NCBI RefSeq assembly: GCF_022539665.2
Contig: NC_081339.1
Span: 5,012,017 to 5,076,016 of the forward strand
Origin: Daphnia carinata
Lineage: Eukaryota; Arthropoda; Branchiopoda; Diplostraca; Daphniidae
Length of the DNA: 64,000 nt
Reading direction: 5' to 3'
The position numbers and the translations under genes are program-made. The notes beneath the pieces are model-generated. The model was given only the letters and a program-made list of their open reading frames with translations, made no database searches and was not told the origin of the DNA. This document shows positions 23,563-36,504 of the stretch, in pieces. Positions within the stretch are counted from its first letter, which is position 1; every line of letters begins with the position of its first letter.

Positions 23563-26113
23563 TTAGAGCAAAATCCAAGGTGCAGTATTCCAGATAACAT
23601 TTAGGAGCTGAAAGGTTGAAGTGCAACTGTTTTCAACACTGAATTCCATGCTTTGAAAAGTGGGGATGGCTGCAGGAGGATAACGTGGACAATTGACATA
23701 AGTGGCAGGAATTTTGTTCCTGAAAATTTGCCAATCCGGCAGACCGAAAATGGGTAATTAGAAATCAATTTCAATTCGAGATGTAATGTTTGATGAATTA
23801 CGCTTCAGGATAACTGTTGAAAGGGGATACAGTGATGCTGTTGACGTACAGTTTTTTGTTGCAGATCCCTAGAAAGCAACTGGGATCTAGCAAATCTGAA
23901 TGGATGTATTGCCAATGAAGAAAGACTTTTTTGATTGGACCGAGTTCAGATGGGGAATTCAAGAGGAAACGATGATCCTTCCCGTGCTCCAAAACCGCGA
24001 TCGGCCTGGAATGGAACGCAGTGGATGTAGTTTAGATGAGTACATAATCTTTTCCAAAATAATTTTAAAGAAATGTATACAGTGAAAAATTTGGGCGGTA
24101 ATCCGTTTCTCCTCTTACAGACAGTCGGAGTAAGCCGTAAACAGTGGGCTTGGCAACACGAGGTTTAGCCAATTGAACGGAAATTATATACTGGAATGCT
24201 AAAAAAAATATTTCCAATTTGTGAGTTATTCAAAAAATTCAAAGGACAAAGATTGATTAAAAAAATTTTCGATATTTACAGCAATACGGATTAACTTCGC
24301 CAGTGTTGGAATAAAGTTTGACGTTAATCCGGGCGCGCGATGGATATTTTATAGCATCCAATCCAAATGGGGCACACTTGGTGTTGTCTGATCCACAGGA
24401 TGTGCACTTTCCCTTTGTTTCAATCACAGGTTTATACAGTTCACTAGTTACCATCATTAACGAGTTAAAAGACTATTATTACGGAATTGTAGGAATCATA
24501 ATCAACGCATTCGTATCCAATAGTTTGACAGACATCCTTTAGAGATGAGCTGTAGTAGTGAACTGCTCGCATGTGATCGCAAGCAGTAACGTCTGACAGA
24601 ACGGCAAAAGGATCACAGAAGTCTGACCACTTAGAAGGTAGGCAACCGGGCTGACTTTTTCCGCCGTTGGGATAGAAATCCAAGTGACCCACAGGTTCGT
24701 AAATACCTTGTTGAGTTCAAAATAAAAGTACGTTTAAATCACTATACTATACTATTAATTCAGGTAAGGATAAGGAAATTACCTAGGAAATCAGCATCAG
24801 TGTGGACGCCATCAACAAATAGAGCGTCGGTGTAATCTAGACGAGCAAACGACGGCATTCTCCTGAAATATGGTCCGGCAGGATCCAGGCCTGTATGAAT
24901 CATTAACGAAAGGTTTCTTTAAACAAAAAAAAATTTCACAATAATAACTTCTTATTTTTTTTATTTGGCTAAATAATCACCTGTGATTTGTCCTAGATTA
25001 AGAATCTGCTCTCCGGCGTACCCTGCAGTGTGTGCACCGAGGCTGTGCCCAATCAAATGAACATCGGCTATTTTGACACCGAGTTTTTCCTTTTGGCATA
25101 TCATTCGTAACGTCACGAAAAATTTAAAAGTACCTAACGAACTGTTGGCATCTTACCACCGTTGTGTTGACAAGTAGAGCAATTTCCAGACCAACAAGAC
25201 GAGTGTTGGCATGTGCTTGGAAATAAAAAGCAGAGGAACCACCGCCCCAGTGAACGCAAATCACATTGAAATCACCCTTTTGTAATAGGCTTTGTAATAA
25301 TTCCTTTAAAAGAAAGAGGACTTTAAAGGTGAAATCAATATTGATATGCCGATCGTTTACTTCCTGCTATTCAGCAACCTAAACGATGCGACTACGGCTT
25401 ACTTGGTAGTTCTCTTCGTAGCCACTATCTCTCCAGCCATGGATAAAAAACTTGGTGGGGCGAGTCGGTTTAAACGTCGTTGCAGAAATTGCAGTTGGAT
25501 CGTCAGCGGATATTCGAATTGGAGGCTAAATTAGGTATTTTTGAACAAAATAAATTTATACACAATATGTTTTAATGTCCATTTAAAAGAGGTCATTTTA
25601 CCTGCGGATTAGGATTTTCTCTTGTATGAAGAGTGAAATGAGTATCTATCTTTTCTCTTGCCTCTGGCAATAAATTAATCGGCCACAACAACGGGTCAGC
25701 AAACGAGAAACGAGTGATACAGCCCAGATCGTCATAGCAGACAGTATTTTCTGGTTGCCAGGCAACGGTTGCTGTCAGTGTTTGGTTAAGGTCAAGCACC
25801 TGACCGTGATCATTTACATTTGTGTCTACCTGATTTGTGGTTAGCTCAACCTGTTCTTCTGCATTAGCAAGTAAAGGATTGCACCCAATTGGGAAGTGGC
25901 TTACTCCTTCAGGAGGGACAGAAGAACGCCGTAGGATTCTATTTTGAAACGTGCAACGTTCGAGCTCAATTCGAACCCAGTTATTTGCTGTCTTTTCGAT
26001 TAGAGTATCACTTACCTGGGATCACGAAGGGTTTGCTCACTACAGATCTCTCGGTATAGTGTGACAAGCAAGAGGTTATGGAAGTAAAACCGGCTCAAAT
26101 ACTTGTACATCAT
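23563..26113 (-). CDS. Secreted pancreatic-type lipase with PLAT domain (copy 1)
   Basis: Eleven minus-strand exons give 585 residues: 26016-26113, 25602-25938, 25403-25525, 25157-25303, 24981-25089, 24783-24890, 24483-24706, 24280-24412, 24081-24198, 23802-24005 and 23563-23719. Exon 1 encodes a hydrophobic leader. The hydrolase core has KFFIHGW, the nucleophile elbow GHSLG in exon 5, the acid-site block GLDPAGPYF in exon 6 and histidine-site CDHMRAVH in exon 7. Exons 8-11 form the C-terminal PLAT/beta-sandwich region. The apparent stop after SYPEA is part of the intron 10 donor (GC|GTAATT); exon 11 adds [12 protein letters not shown] and more. Such enzymes digest dietary triglycerides or phospholipids outside the cell. 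Same exon phases as copies 2 and 3. Confidence 0.85.
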
Positions 26114-26359
26114 TGCAATATTGACCTTGATAGAATAACCACCAATTCCAAATTTAACGGTGCTAGAAAAATTTTTATATCTAATTCCTAGTGGGTATTA
26201 TCCACAACTGAGTGAACTCAAGGACCTGTAAGATGTTTCAGTGTTTCCGTTGTCAAGTAACGGTGACGATGCAACTAACGAAACAGGTTTTATTCATTGG
26301 CGAAGTTTATGTAAGGTGATCGTATACCGGTTTTTCATAGAGGTTGTTTACGCTTTTGA

Positions 26360-26690
26360 CTGGATCTGCCAACCAGTCGGGCACGTGCAGCCGATCACGT
26401 CTGGTCGGATTGTATTGGTATACTTTTGAAGTTGGCTGATACAGACATATAGATGATGGCAATGTTATCAATTATGAAAACTGGTCTGTTCTTCCTTGGG
26501 GTCCTAATCAGTGGGTCCTAATGGCGTTTTTCTTTATACGCTAGAATTTGATTCTCCATCGTACAACCTAATTTTGTCTACCGTTGAGGATGTTGCGGAG
26601 GATGGTCATGGAGCTTGTCATCAATGCAGTGCCAATTGGCTTCCATTTATTTTGCAGGATCTATTTCGGGCATGGAAAGGCTGAAGTATT
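26360..26690 (+). pseudogene. Decayed partial copy of the acidic unknown gene
   Basis: Short blocks align in order with the 3' part of the gene at 22090-23055: GACTGGATCT(T/G)CCAACCA, GATGATGG(A/C)AATGTTATC, TGGTCTGT(C/T)CTTCC and GAGGATGGTCATGGA. The copy has frame shifts and stops and cannot encode the protein. It lies just upstream of lipase 2, as the parent lies next to lipase 1, so both were copied in one segment. Confidence 0.7.
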
Positions 26691-26954
26691 GTAGGTAAAA
26701 AACTTTTCTAAGTGAATCAAACATTTTTTTTTCACAACTAAAATAGAATAATAACTTTTTCTTGCTGTAAAAAACATCATGGGGTTAGTTTAACCGCTGG
26801 GAGGCAAAATGTACTGAAAAGAATTTCTTTAAATTCCGGATGAAAGCCAACGCTTTTATTTTGAATTTTTAGCCCACAAAAATTCTTCCTCATTGCGCTT
26901 CAGTAACGCTTTTTCAGCTTGAAGGTAAGATGTTTAAATTTGTTATTATTTAAT

Positions 26955-29481
26955 TTAACTCGCCGTGAAACTTCTATGGTTACTAAAAATCCCAGGCTTA
27001 GCACTCCAGATGACGTTTAGAAGCTGAAAAGTTGAAGAGCAACTGTTTTTAGTACTGAATACCATGCTATGAAAACTAGAGATGGCTCCGGGTGGATTAC
27101 GTGGACAATTCACAAAAGTGTTGGCCATTTTGTTCCTGAAAAAGTTGCCAATCATGCAGATTGAAAGACGTGAATTATAAATTAATATTTCAGTTTGAGA
27201 CTTAACATATGATAAATTACGCTTCAGGATAACTGTTGAGCAAGGATACGGTGATGCTGTTGACGTACAGTCTTTTATTGCACATCCCTAAATAGCAACT
27301 AGGATCTAGCAAATCTGAATGGATGTATTTCCAATGAAGAACGACCCTTTTGATTGGACCTAGACTAGATGAGGAACTCACAAGAAACTGGTGATCTTTC
27401 CCATGCTCCAAAACCGTGACCAGCCTAGTATGGAGAACAATAGACATAGTTTACATGTGTACGTTAACTTTTCTAACATAATTTTAATCAAATGTTTACA
27501 GCAAAAAATCTGGGTGGTAGTCTGTTTCTCCGATTAAAGACAATCGGATTAAACCGTTGGTCGTCGGTTTGGCAACACCAGGTTTAGCCAATTTAAGGGA
27601 AACGACGTACTGGAATTCTTGAAAAAAAAAATTTTTCAACTTGAAGAATAAAAAAGTGAGGTACAAATTGTAGATTCTACCGCAATAAGGAAACTTTTTG
27701 CCAGTGTTAAAATAAAGTTTAACATGAACCCGGGCTCGCGATGGATACCTAATTGCATCAAGTCCAAATGGAGCACACCTGGTATTGTCTGATCCACATG
27801 ATGTGCACTTGCCCTTTGTTGCAATCACAGGTTTATAAATTGACTAGTTACAATCACAAATGAGTTAAAGGGCTGTCATTACGCTTTTGTAGGTGTGATA
27901 ATCAGAGCATTCGTATCCAACAGTTTGACAGGTATCCATTAGAGATGAGCTGTAGTAATAAACTGCACGCAAATGATCGCACGCAGTGATCTCTGATAAG
28001 ACTGCAAGTGGATGACAAAAGTCTGACCACTCGGAAGATAGGCAACCGGGCTGGTTTTGACCACCGTTAGGATAGAAATCTACATGACCCACAGGTTCGT
28101 TCATACCTTATCAAGTTCAAAACAAAGGTACGTTTAATGTTGGTATTTCAACAAACGTAACTAATGGATAGTAAACCACCTATGAAACCACCGTCGCTGT
28201 GCACGGCGTCAACAAATTGAGCGTCTGTGTAATCTAGACGAGCAAACGAGGGCATTCCCTGGAAATATGGTCCGGCAGAATCCAGCCCTAGATGAATGAT
28301 AAATAAGAGTTTTCTCAAAAAAAGAATAATGAATAATAATAACACAACGATAATATAATCACCTGTGATTTGTCCCAAATTAGGAATCTTTTCTCCGGCA
28401 TAGCCTGAAACATGTGCACCTAGACTATGGCCAATTAAATGAACGTCGGTTGCCTTTACACTGAGTTTCTCCTATCGGCATTTAATTGATAAGGTATTAA
28501 AAATAAAAACCTAATTGGCAGAACTTAGCTGTTTGCATCTTACCACCATCTTGTTGACAAGTAGAGCAATTTCCAGACCAACTAGACGAGTATTGGCGTG
28601 CGCTTGGAAATAAGAACCGGCGGAACCTCCATCCCAGTGGACTCCAATAACATTGAAATCGCCTTTTTTCAACAGGCTTTGTTTAAATTCCTTTTTAAAT
28701 AATTAAAAAGAAATCAAAATAAATTAAAAACAATGTGGACACAAGGGCCGATTACGCCTACGAGTTCAACAACCCAAATGTTGAAAATAAAGCTTACCTG
28801 GATGAGGTCGTCATAGCCAGTATTTTTCCAGCCATGGACTAAGAATTTTGTGGGCCGAGTCGCTTTAAACGTCGTTGCAGAAATACCATTTGGGTCATCA
28901 GCTGATATTCGAACGAGAGGCTACATAATGGTATTAAAAACAATTTACATAAATACTTTAAATGCCAACTTTGTGAAAATTAGTTTCACTTACCTGTGGA
29001 TTCGGCATTTCTCTGGTGTAGAGTACGAAATGAGTATTGATCTTTTCTCTTGCTTCAGGCAATAAATTTATCGGCCAGAGAAACGGGTCGGCAAATGAAA
29101 AACGCGTGATGCAGCCCAGATCATCATAGCAGACAGTGTTTTGTGGTTGCAAAACAGCTGTTGCTGTCAGCGTCTGGTTTAGGTCAAGCACCTGTTCTTG
29201 ATCATCGACATCTTTCTCTCCATTGATTTGCTCAGCCTGTTCTCCTGTCCCGGTAAGTAAAGTGTTGCAACCAATTGACAAGTTGTTTACTCCACCAGAA
29301 GAAATAGACGAACGATTTAGCTCTCTATTTTAAAAAGTGAAACTCAATGTAAAATCAATTGTTTTATTGTAATTTTTGTTTACCTTAAATAGCTGCTATC
29401 TTGCACGCCGTCAATCTTTGTGATCAGCATCACCACAAGAAAAGATTCCAAGTAAACCCTTCGTAAATGCTTGTGTATCAT
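26955..29481 (-). CDS. Secreted pancreatic-type lipase with PLAT domain (copy 2)
   Basis: Eleven exons give 591 residues: 29384-29481, 28994-29324, 28798-28920, 28544-28690, 28363-28471, 28180-28287, 27883-28106, 27681-27813, 27500-27617, 27221-27424 and 26955-27135. The leader contains [15 protein letters not shown]. Catalytic landmarks are [21 protein letters not shown] and CDHLRAVY. The loop after the aspartate is DSAG here, not the DPAG of copies 1 and 3. Exons 3 to 10 are the same length as in copy 1, which shows recent tandem duplication; exon 2 is 6 bases shorter. Exon 11 ([11 protein letters not shown]) again follows a GC|GTAATT donor that looks like a TAA stop if unspliced. Function is probably extracellular lipid hydrolysis. 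Confidence 0.85.
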
Positions 29482-30099
29482 CAGGAAAACGTTTGGAACC
29501 TGCTGCCATAACACAATCACAAAACCCAACTGATGGTCTCCCAAACGTTACGTGATTGTCAAGATCCAAAACCGGTGATCTCTCCTCTCCGCCCTTGATC
29601 TCTCCGTGGTCGTCCTGGGAACAACAGTTCGCATTTCTTCCGTGTTACGGATACTGGTTTTTTTAAATTGTGAATAGTAATTTTTTGAATAGAATAGGGC
29701 AAAGTGGCTATATGCGCGTCCAAGAAACCGGTGGCCAGATATTTCTCCGCTATCCGAACACATCACGCCCATTGGCATCATGCCCTAAACAAGAAGATAA
29801 GGTAGAACAGAAAAACCAGGTGCGAAATGTAATTTTTTTACGATTAAATTTATTCGGAGCCATCCTTAGTTACTTATGGAACTCCTAAACTAGGAAATCA
29901 ATTTATAAAACTCAGCTGTGTGCTTCGAAATTGAATCTACATTTGGCCAAGATCAGCATTTGCGTTCCAATTGTGAATGCATCCGCAGTACAGTCAAATC
30001 GTACATTTCAGTTCGTATTATTAGTATCACGATATTTCATCATGGGTTAACTAGTTCGCATTTAATTGCAATATTTCAATTTCTCAAATTTTTAAAATT
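29482..30099. other. Intergenic between lipase 2 and lipase 3
   Basis: Upstream flank of lipase 2 and 3' flank of lipase 3. No decayed copy of the acidic gene was recognised here, so the 2-3 duplication did not carry that neighbour or it has been lost. Confidence 0.5.
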
Positions 30100-32555
30100 C
30101 TACCTTTTATAGGTAAACCAACGTCCCGGAGTCAAGATTAGGGCTAGCGATGAAAACGTTGGTGAGCAATTATTGGTGACGCTGAGCTCCGTGTTGAAAA
30201 ACGGACCAACAGCAGCTGGTCCATATACTGGGCAGTTTTCAAAAGTGTTGGCTATTTTGTTTCTAAATTTGGCAGAAAAAGACAAAAACCATTTACGAAT
30301 CCATTGCAATTAAGATGATTGTTTTGCAATTACGCATCGGGGTAGCTGTTGAGTAATGATATGGTGACGCTTTGGACGTACATCCTTTTGTCACATAACC
30401 CCAGCAAACAAGTCGGATCGAAGAGATTCGTTAAAACAGGGAACCAACGGAGATTAACTTTGTTGACGGGAGCCACGTTACTTGGGTCAGTCGCGAGGAA
30501 TTGATAACCTTTCCCATGTTCGAAACCGGCAGTCGGCCTAGGTAAATTTTTTTTTTTGATGTTAAATAATTTTTGAGGAAACTGGAACTAAATGAATACA
30601 TTTGAATGTTTGGCAGGATGCCTGTATGTCCATTAATCGACAATCGAAGTGCTCCGTAAATTTTCGGTTTTGCATTCCTGGGTTTACCCAAATTTAATTT
30701 AATAAGGTATTTATATCCTGTACGTTCAAGCCCATAATTATAATTAAATCGAAAATGAATACTTCATTGTTTGATTCTTTACTGCAATAAGGAAAATCGC
30801 CTCCAGTTTTGAAATAAAGATTTACATTTTTTCGGCTACGAGTTGGGAAATTCGTCGCTTCCAAACCGAACAGAGCGCATTTGGTATTATCCGATCCGCA
30901 CGACGTACAACGGCCCTAATAAAACAGAATTAAATGGTAACACAAACATTCCCACATTGATTTTCAACTGCTGTTACGTTGTTGAAAGACTCATAATCCG
31001 AGCATTCGTATGCAACAGTCTTGCAGTCTGTCGGTATTAACGCTTCACTGTAGAAATGGACAGCCCTCAAGTGATCGCAAGCGGAGGCATCTGACACGAA
31101 AGCAGTGGGATCGTTCCAAATGGACTGGAAATCGGTACGGTGACAGCCGGGTTGATGTGTACCACCGTTGGGACGGAAATCCAGGTGACCCAAAGATTCC
31201 AGAATCCCGAAACCTTACAGGTAATGTTAAAAATAACATGAAAACCTAACTGAATACATGAGTAACGAAGATCATCACCTAAAGATGCCCCGTTACTATG
31301 GACAGCATCAACAAAATTAGCGTCCGTGTGATCCAAACGAGCAAATGATGGTAGCCCGTGGAAGTACGGTCCGGCAGGATCCAAACCTAAAGGTCAAACA
31401 AGACATACACCAGGAAAACTATAATCTTTATAACAACCAAATTTTATACCAGTAATTTGTCCGAGGTTAGGAATACTTTCCCCAGCGTAGCCTGCAGTAT
31501 GTGCTCCGAGGCTATGTCCAATCAGATGAACATCCGTAGCCCGGACGCCAAGTTTCTCCTTTTTTGCAATTAGACATGGAAATATGGAATATCAACAAGT
31601 TTCAAAAAAGGTTTTTATTCATGTGTGTCACTCACCACCATCGTGTTGACGAGTAGAGCGATTTCCAAACCAACAAGACGAGTGTTGGCATGCGATTGGA
31701 AATAGTTGGATCGTGATCCTCCACCCTAATGAACCCTGATTACGTTATAATCCCCTTTAGTCAGCAACCTTTGCACTAATGTCTGATGAAAAGTTTAGTA
31801 GTTTATAGAAATTGTAATTTTAAAACTTAAACCTTACAAAGAAAAGTTCTTCATAGCCAGTATTGCGCCAGCCGTGGATGAAGAATTTGGTGGGTCTTGT
31901 CGCTTTGAATGTCGTTGCGGCGATACCGTTTGGGTCATCAGCTGATATGTGAACTAGAGGCTGTAATTAAAAAAAAGTAGCAGACATTCCTTTGTGAAAG
32001 GATCGAAATGAAAAAGAATTCTCACCTGTGGATTAGGATTTTCTCTTGTGTAGAGCGTGAAATGCGTGTTGATCTTTGTTCTCGACTCGGGCAATAAATT
32101 AATCGGCCATAACAACGGATCGGCAAACGAGAAGCGAGTGATACATCCAAGATCGTCATAGCATACCTGGTTACTTTGATGGAATTCAATTATCGGTGAA
32201 AGTGTAAGATTCAAATCAACGCGCGGACCCGGACCGAATATTTCCATTGCTTCGTCCTGCTGGTTGCTCAATTGGTGAACCTGTTTCTCAGTTCCAGTAA
32301 GTAAAGGACTCCACCAAGTAGAAACATCGTAGCTTTTTTCGGATATTGTCATGTTGCAATGAACGCTGGTTAATAAAAACAAATAATTTAATTAATTAAT
32401 GTTTTAAAACGATGGAAACCTTTCAAGACAATTTTCGATTAGTAGCAAGTCTTTCACCTCGAGCGATGGAAACTTAACACACTAAAAATGTCAATGAATA
32501 ATGAAACAAATAAAATGCTTTGTAAGTAAAGCTGGCTTGACGACTTGGTCAACAT
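30100..32555 (-). pseudogene. Secreted pancreatic-type lipase (copy 3) with in-frame stop
   Basis: Eleven exons mirror copies 1 and 2: 32458-32555, 32026-32365, 31838-31960, 31636-31782, 31450-31558, 31279-31386, 30978-31213, 30783-30915, 30600-30717, 30334-30537 and 30100-30262. Reading through would give 592 residues. Exon 4 has TAG at 31726-31728 exactly where copies 1 and 2 have the tryptophan of VHW. All other exons stay open, every splice site is intact, and [14 protein letters not shown] and CDHLRAVH are kept. Exon 7 is 12 bases longer. Either the gene was silenced very recently, the stop is allelic or a base error, or it is read through. Truncation there would leave about 205 residues and no catalytic serine. 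Confidence 0.75.
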
Positions 32556-34235
32556 TGCTGTGAGGTAAGCTACATTCACCGTGAGGAGAACAAGGAAAAG
32601 CAATGACAACTGAAGATCTGTTGGCTTGGAAACTTATAGGAGAATGCTATCGAGGGACTGGTGTATACAACAACCTTTTAGAATACCTCAAAGTTGTTGT
32701 TCTGTGCTGGAATCGGATTTGAAGTAATCAAGACTCGCTGTTGCGATAGTCATCCCTCTGGGCGTCCATTCAGGTTTCAGTCGGGGCTTATTCAAGGCTA
32801 TCGTTGAAATCAGTCAAAAACCTAATGAAAAAATCATTTTCTTTAGTAATCTTTGAATATTAATGTAAAGAAGTAATAGTCTTAAAGTCAGAATTGTAAT
32901 AGCAAACGTAGAATCACGATTTTTGGCGGGCAGAAGTGCTAGTAATTTTTGCTTTGCCATACAAATCATAGCATTGCTTTTTCGTTACGTTTCAAAAAAG
33001 CAAATGAGAACCATGGTTCAAATGAAACCAAGGTTGACTTTAACGAACAGGTTTTTTCCCCTTTTTTTCAAAGTCAATGTCAGCCATAAAATTGGCTGTT
33101 AGTTCTGTTGAAATACCAAAAGCAGTGGTGGTCTTTTATCAAGTTTCCAATGTTAATTCATGTGGAAATAATTGCGTCTGCTTAACTCTCTAAAGCGCTC
33201 CCACAACAACTGTGATTGTTCGAATGCAAAATGGCTTTGCAAATTCAAAAACACTAACAAAGTCTTAATTTGGTCAGCTCATCTATTTGCCTGTTGTCCA
33301 TCGCATGTTGTATCCGTTGTGTTGGTAAAACTCTTGGCAGTAGCACAAGAAAAACCACGAAGTGCAGCGGAGGCTGGGTTTGATTATTTTTTCTAAGAGG
33401 TTGGGCGCTCTTTTTCGATTTTCCAAGAAATGAAAGTATACGATTGGTCGAGATAAGGTCTATTTTTTCGTTATTTTATCTGATCCTCACCCATCCCCGC
33501 CAAGAATAATTTTCTAACCCCTTCCCCAAAGTTGACTTCAGCATCGAGAACAAATTGACGGAAGATTCGGCTTTCCAGCCTCGGCGTCGTTGCACGTGTT
33601 TCAGAAGCTGGCAAATTTACTTTTGCTGTAGAAAGCAAACTCAGTTTCCTTTCCATTTGTAGACTAAAGCTATAATAACTGTAACTGTAACGGTATAGCA
33701 GCACTTCTCACAACGACGAGCCTCTTTCATTGCAATGGACGTGATCGTGCTACTAAACAACACACTGCAAAGCAAGTTGCACCAGTCGAATATCAAATGA
33801 ATGTTACAGGTACTATACGTTTGATTTTCGTTTTGAACAGTTTTCATTTAATAGTTAGTTTTCTATACTTGAGACTTTCTAAAGTGTCAATATTATGTGG
33901 ATTTAGTTATAGTATTTTTCATCATTTTTGCTTTTATTAACGGAAAAAAGGACGATATGGTTGGACAGATACACGTGCCAGTTGTTTAACTACCGATTTA
34001 GTACTGCGACAGCAGTGATTGTTAGTTTCGTATCTTATCTTTGCAATTAAACAAGCTGCGTAGTTTGTAAACCAAAGCGTTTGTAATTTTAGTCACTTGG
34101 TCAAATTCAATCTCTTTATCTTTTACTATTTCTTGTTTCTTGCGTCTGAGCTTGTCAACCGGTATCTCATCTCCCAATGCTAATAAATCGTTTGGTTGAT
34201 TTTCATTTAAGTTTAGGAAAGGCTTCGAGTGCGTC
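32556..34235. other. Intergenic between lipase 3 and P450 2
   Basis: Should hold divergent promoters for lipase 3 (-) and P450 2 (+). Open frames are short with no recognisable domain. I see no relic of further lipase or P450 exons. Confidence 0.5.
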
Positions 34236-36504
34236 ATGTGGGAAGCCTTCTTTGCCGCCATTTTGCTAGTACTAGCAATTCTATTCGTGGGTCACTACAG
34301 TTGGGAAAACTCATCGTACGTGAGAATTATTGATCGGATTCCAGGACCGAAGAAGAAGCCTATTTTCGGAAATGCTACGGCTCTACCAAAGGAAATTGAT
34401 GGTAAAATTATGTGAACTAGGCGTAAATTGAAATTTAATACCCTGTTCTACTGACATGCTAAGTCTTTGGGCTCTAGTTTAAATATTTCAGTTCATATAA
34501 TTTTGTTCCTTATATACTGTTCTTGTAATACTATATTTCTAGAAATCATGCAAACAATTCAAGGCAAGTGGGTGAGGCAATTTGGCCGTATTTATCGCAA
34601 CTGGCTTGGATTTCGACCTTTCGTACAGATTTCGTCGCCTGTTTTCATGGAGGTAAAATCTATGTTTTCAGTTCACTGAAAGTCAATTAAGTCTGTGTGC
34701 TTTGTATTAGAAAGTTTTGGCGAGTCAGACCTTCATCGAAAAAAGTACATCTTACAACATCCTCAAGCCGTGGCTCGGTGGAGGGCTTTTGCTGGCTTCT
34801 GGTATCGCATTGCAGATAGATAGTACCATAATGTGTTGTTAACCTTATCTGTTTAACATTAAATTCCATAGGGGATAGGTGGAGAAAGAACCGTCGCCTT
34901 CTCACTCCGGCATTTCATTTCCAGATTCTTGACAACTTTTTTGATGTTTTCAACAAGAATGCCGACATTCTCTGCCAGCAACTGGCCGAGGCTAGTATCT
35001 CAAACGAAAGACAGTTCACTGAAGAGGTTGACGTCTTTCCTTTCTTGAAAAAATGTACACTAGACATAATCTGCGGTAAGATTTTGGGCCGGTAAAACAT
35101 AGATGGCAACAAAAGGGCAAGCCAAGTAATGATAAATTTTTGGTAATGATAGAAGCTGCTATGGGCATTACGATCAATGCGCAATTAGAAGATTCGCAAT
35201 ACCTTCAAGACGTTCACAGGTGAGGATTTCTTAATTAGATAATAGGTTATAGTATTCCACGCTCAGTTTGCATTGGTAGGATATCGGAGATTGTTGTCGA
35301 AAGGTTCTTCTCCTCGAGTAGTTTTCTGCCCGACTGGCTGTATAATTGGATGCCACATGGAAGGGAACATGCGAAAATATTGGAACGTTTACACGGTTTC
35401 ACGTCTAAGGTATCAAAGCATTGCTAGTAGTTAGAACTTTATGGTACTGTCAATTATGGTGGAACAGGTTATTCAAGAAAGAAAACATGAAATTGCTCAT
35501 GGTCGACTGGAAGGAGACGTTAACGGAGAGAATTTAGGCACATTAAGTAGGTGAAATTAAACTACAAATGTACAGAGAAAGTTATAAACTCGTCATTACT
35601 TTCAGAGAAAAGAAGGGCATTCCTCGATCTGATCCTTATGGCTGTCAAGGATGGAGTGGAACTTAGTGATGTTGACATCCGCAACGAAGTCGATACTTTC
35701 ATGTTTGAGGTATTTTCTAATATATTTTTTAAGACTTAACTTTGAATTGGTTGTTAGTACATTGACTGCCGTTAAATTTTGCATAGGGCCACGATACTAC
35801 TGCTGCTGCTCTCGTTTGGTTTCTTTATTGTATGGCTATGAATCCAGAGTATCAGGTAAATGTTCAGTGGTGTATAACTTTAATTCCACTAACAGAATCA
35901 ATTTAGGAGTTGGTACGGCAAGAACTGGAGGAGGTGTTTGAAGATTCAGATCGTTCCTGTACGATTGAGGATGCAAACAAGTTAAAGTACCTCGAATGCT
36001 GTATCAAAGAATCGCTTCGACTGTATCCTGCGGTGCCAAACATAATTAGAAACGTCGTGGAGGATTTTGAGTTGGGGGGACACAAAGTCCCTGCCGGGGC
36101 TTCTGTTTCTATGCAAATTTACGCACTTCACAGGAACGGAGATTATTTTAACGATCCCCATTCTTTCAAACCTGAACGTTTCCAGGTGGACGAAAGTATT
36201 GGCAGACATTCGTATGCTTTCGTCCCGTTTAGCGCTGGACCTAGAAATTGCATAGGTATTTTACGTATTCAGCTGTTTTTATTTATTTAATGTAATGTCG
36301 ATTATCTGTTGATTATTTCTTGGAATTTCTATACTAGGTCAGAGGTTCGCCATGTTTGAAGAGAAAGTTCTTGCCTCGTCTTTGCTTCGTCGATTCCGGT
36401 TTTCCTACTCTGTGGCTAAACATGGGTCACCCAGGGCAAACGCTGAATTGGTACTTAGACCTAGGAATGGCATGCCGCTGAAGCTCGATTCTTGTTCGCG
36501 CTGA
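34236..36504 (+). CDS. Cytochrome P450, CYP4 family (copy 2)
   Basis: Eleven exons give 511 residues: 34236-34401, 34543-34652, 34711-34801, 34872-35075, 35153-35219, 35280-35409, 35468-35546, 35606-35709, 35787-35855, 35907-36255 and 36338-36504. It has a membrane anchor ([17 protein letters not shown]), hinge [12 protein letters not shown], helix-C block [16 protein letters not shown]-helix [11 protein letters not shown], ExxR in [15 protein letters not shown] and heme loop [10 protein letters not shown]. It is a microsomal monooxygenase; the substrate is unknown. It is closely similar to copy 3 immediately downstream (780 bases away, same strand), so the pair is a tandem duplication. Exons 2, 3, 8, 9 and 10 (110, 91, 104, 69, 349) are the same length in all three copies of the window. 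Confidence 0.93.
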
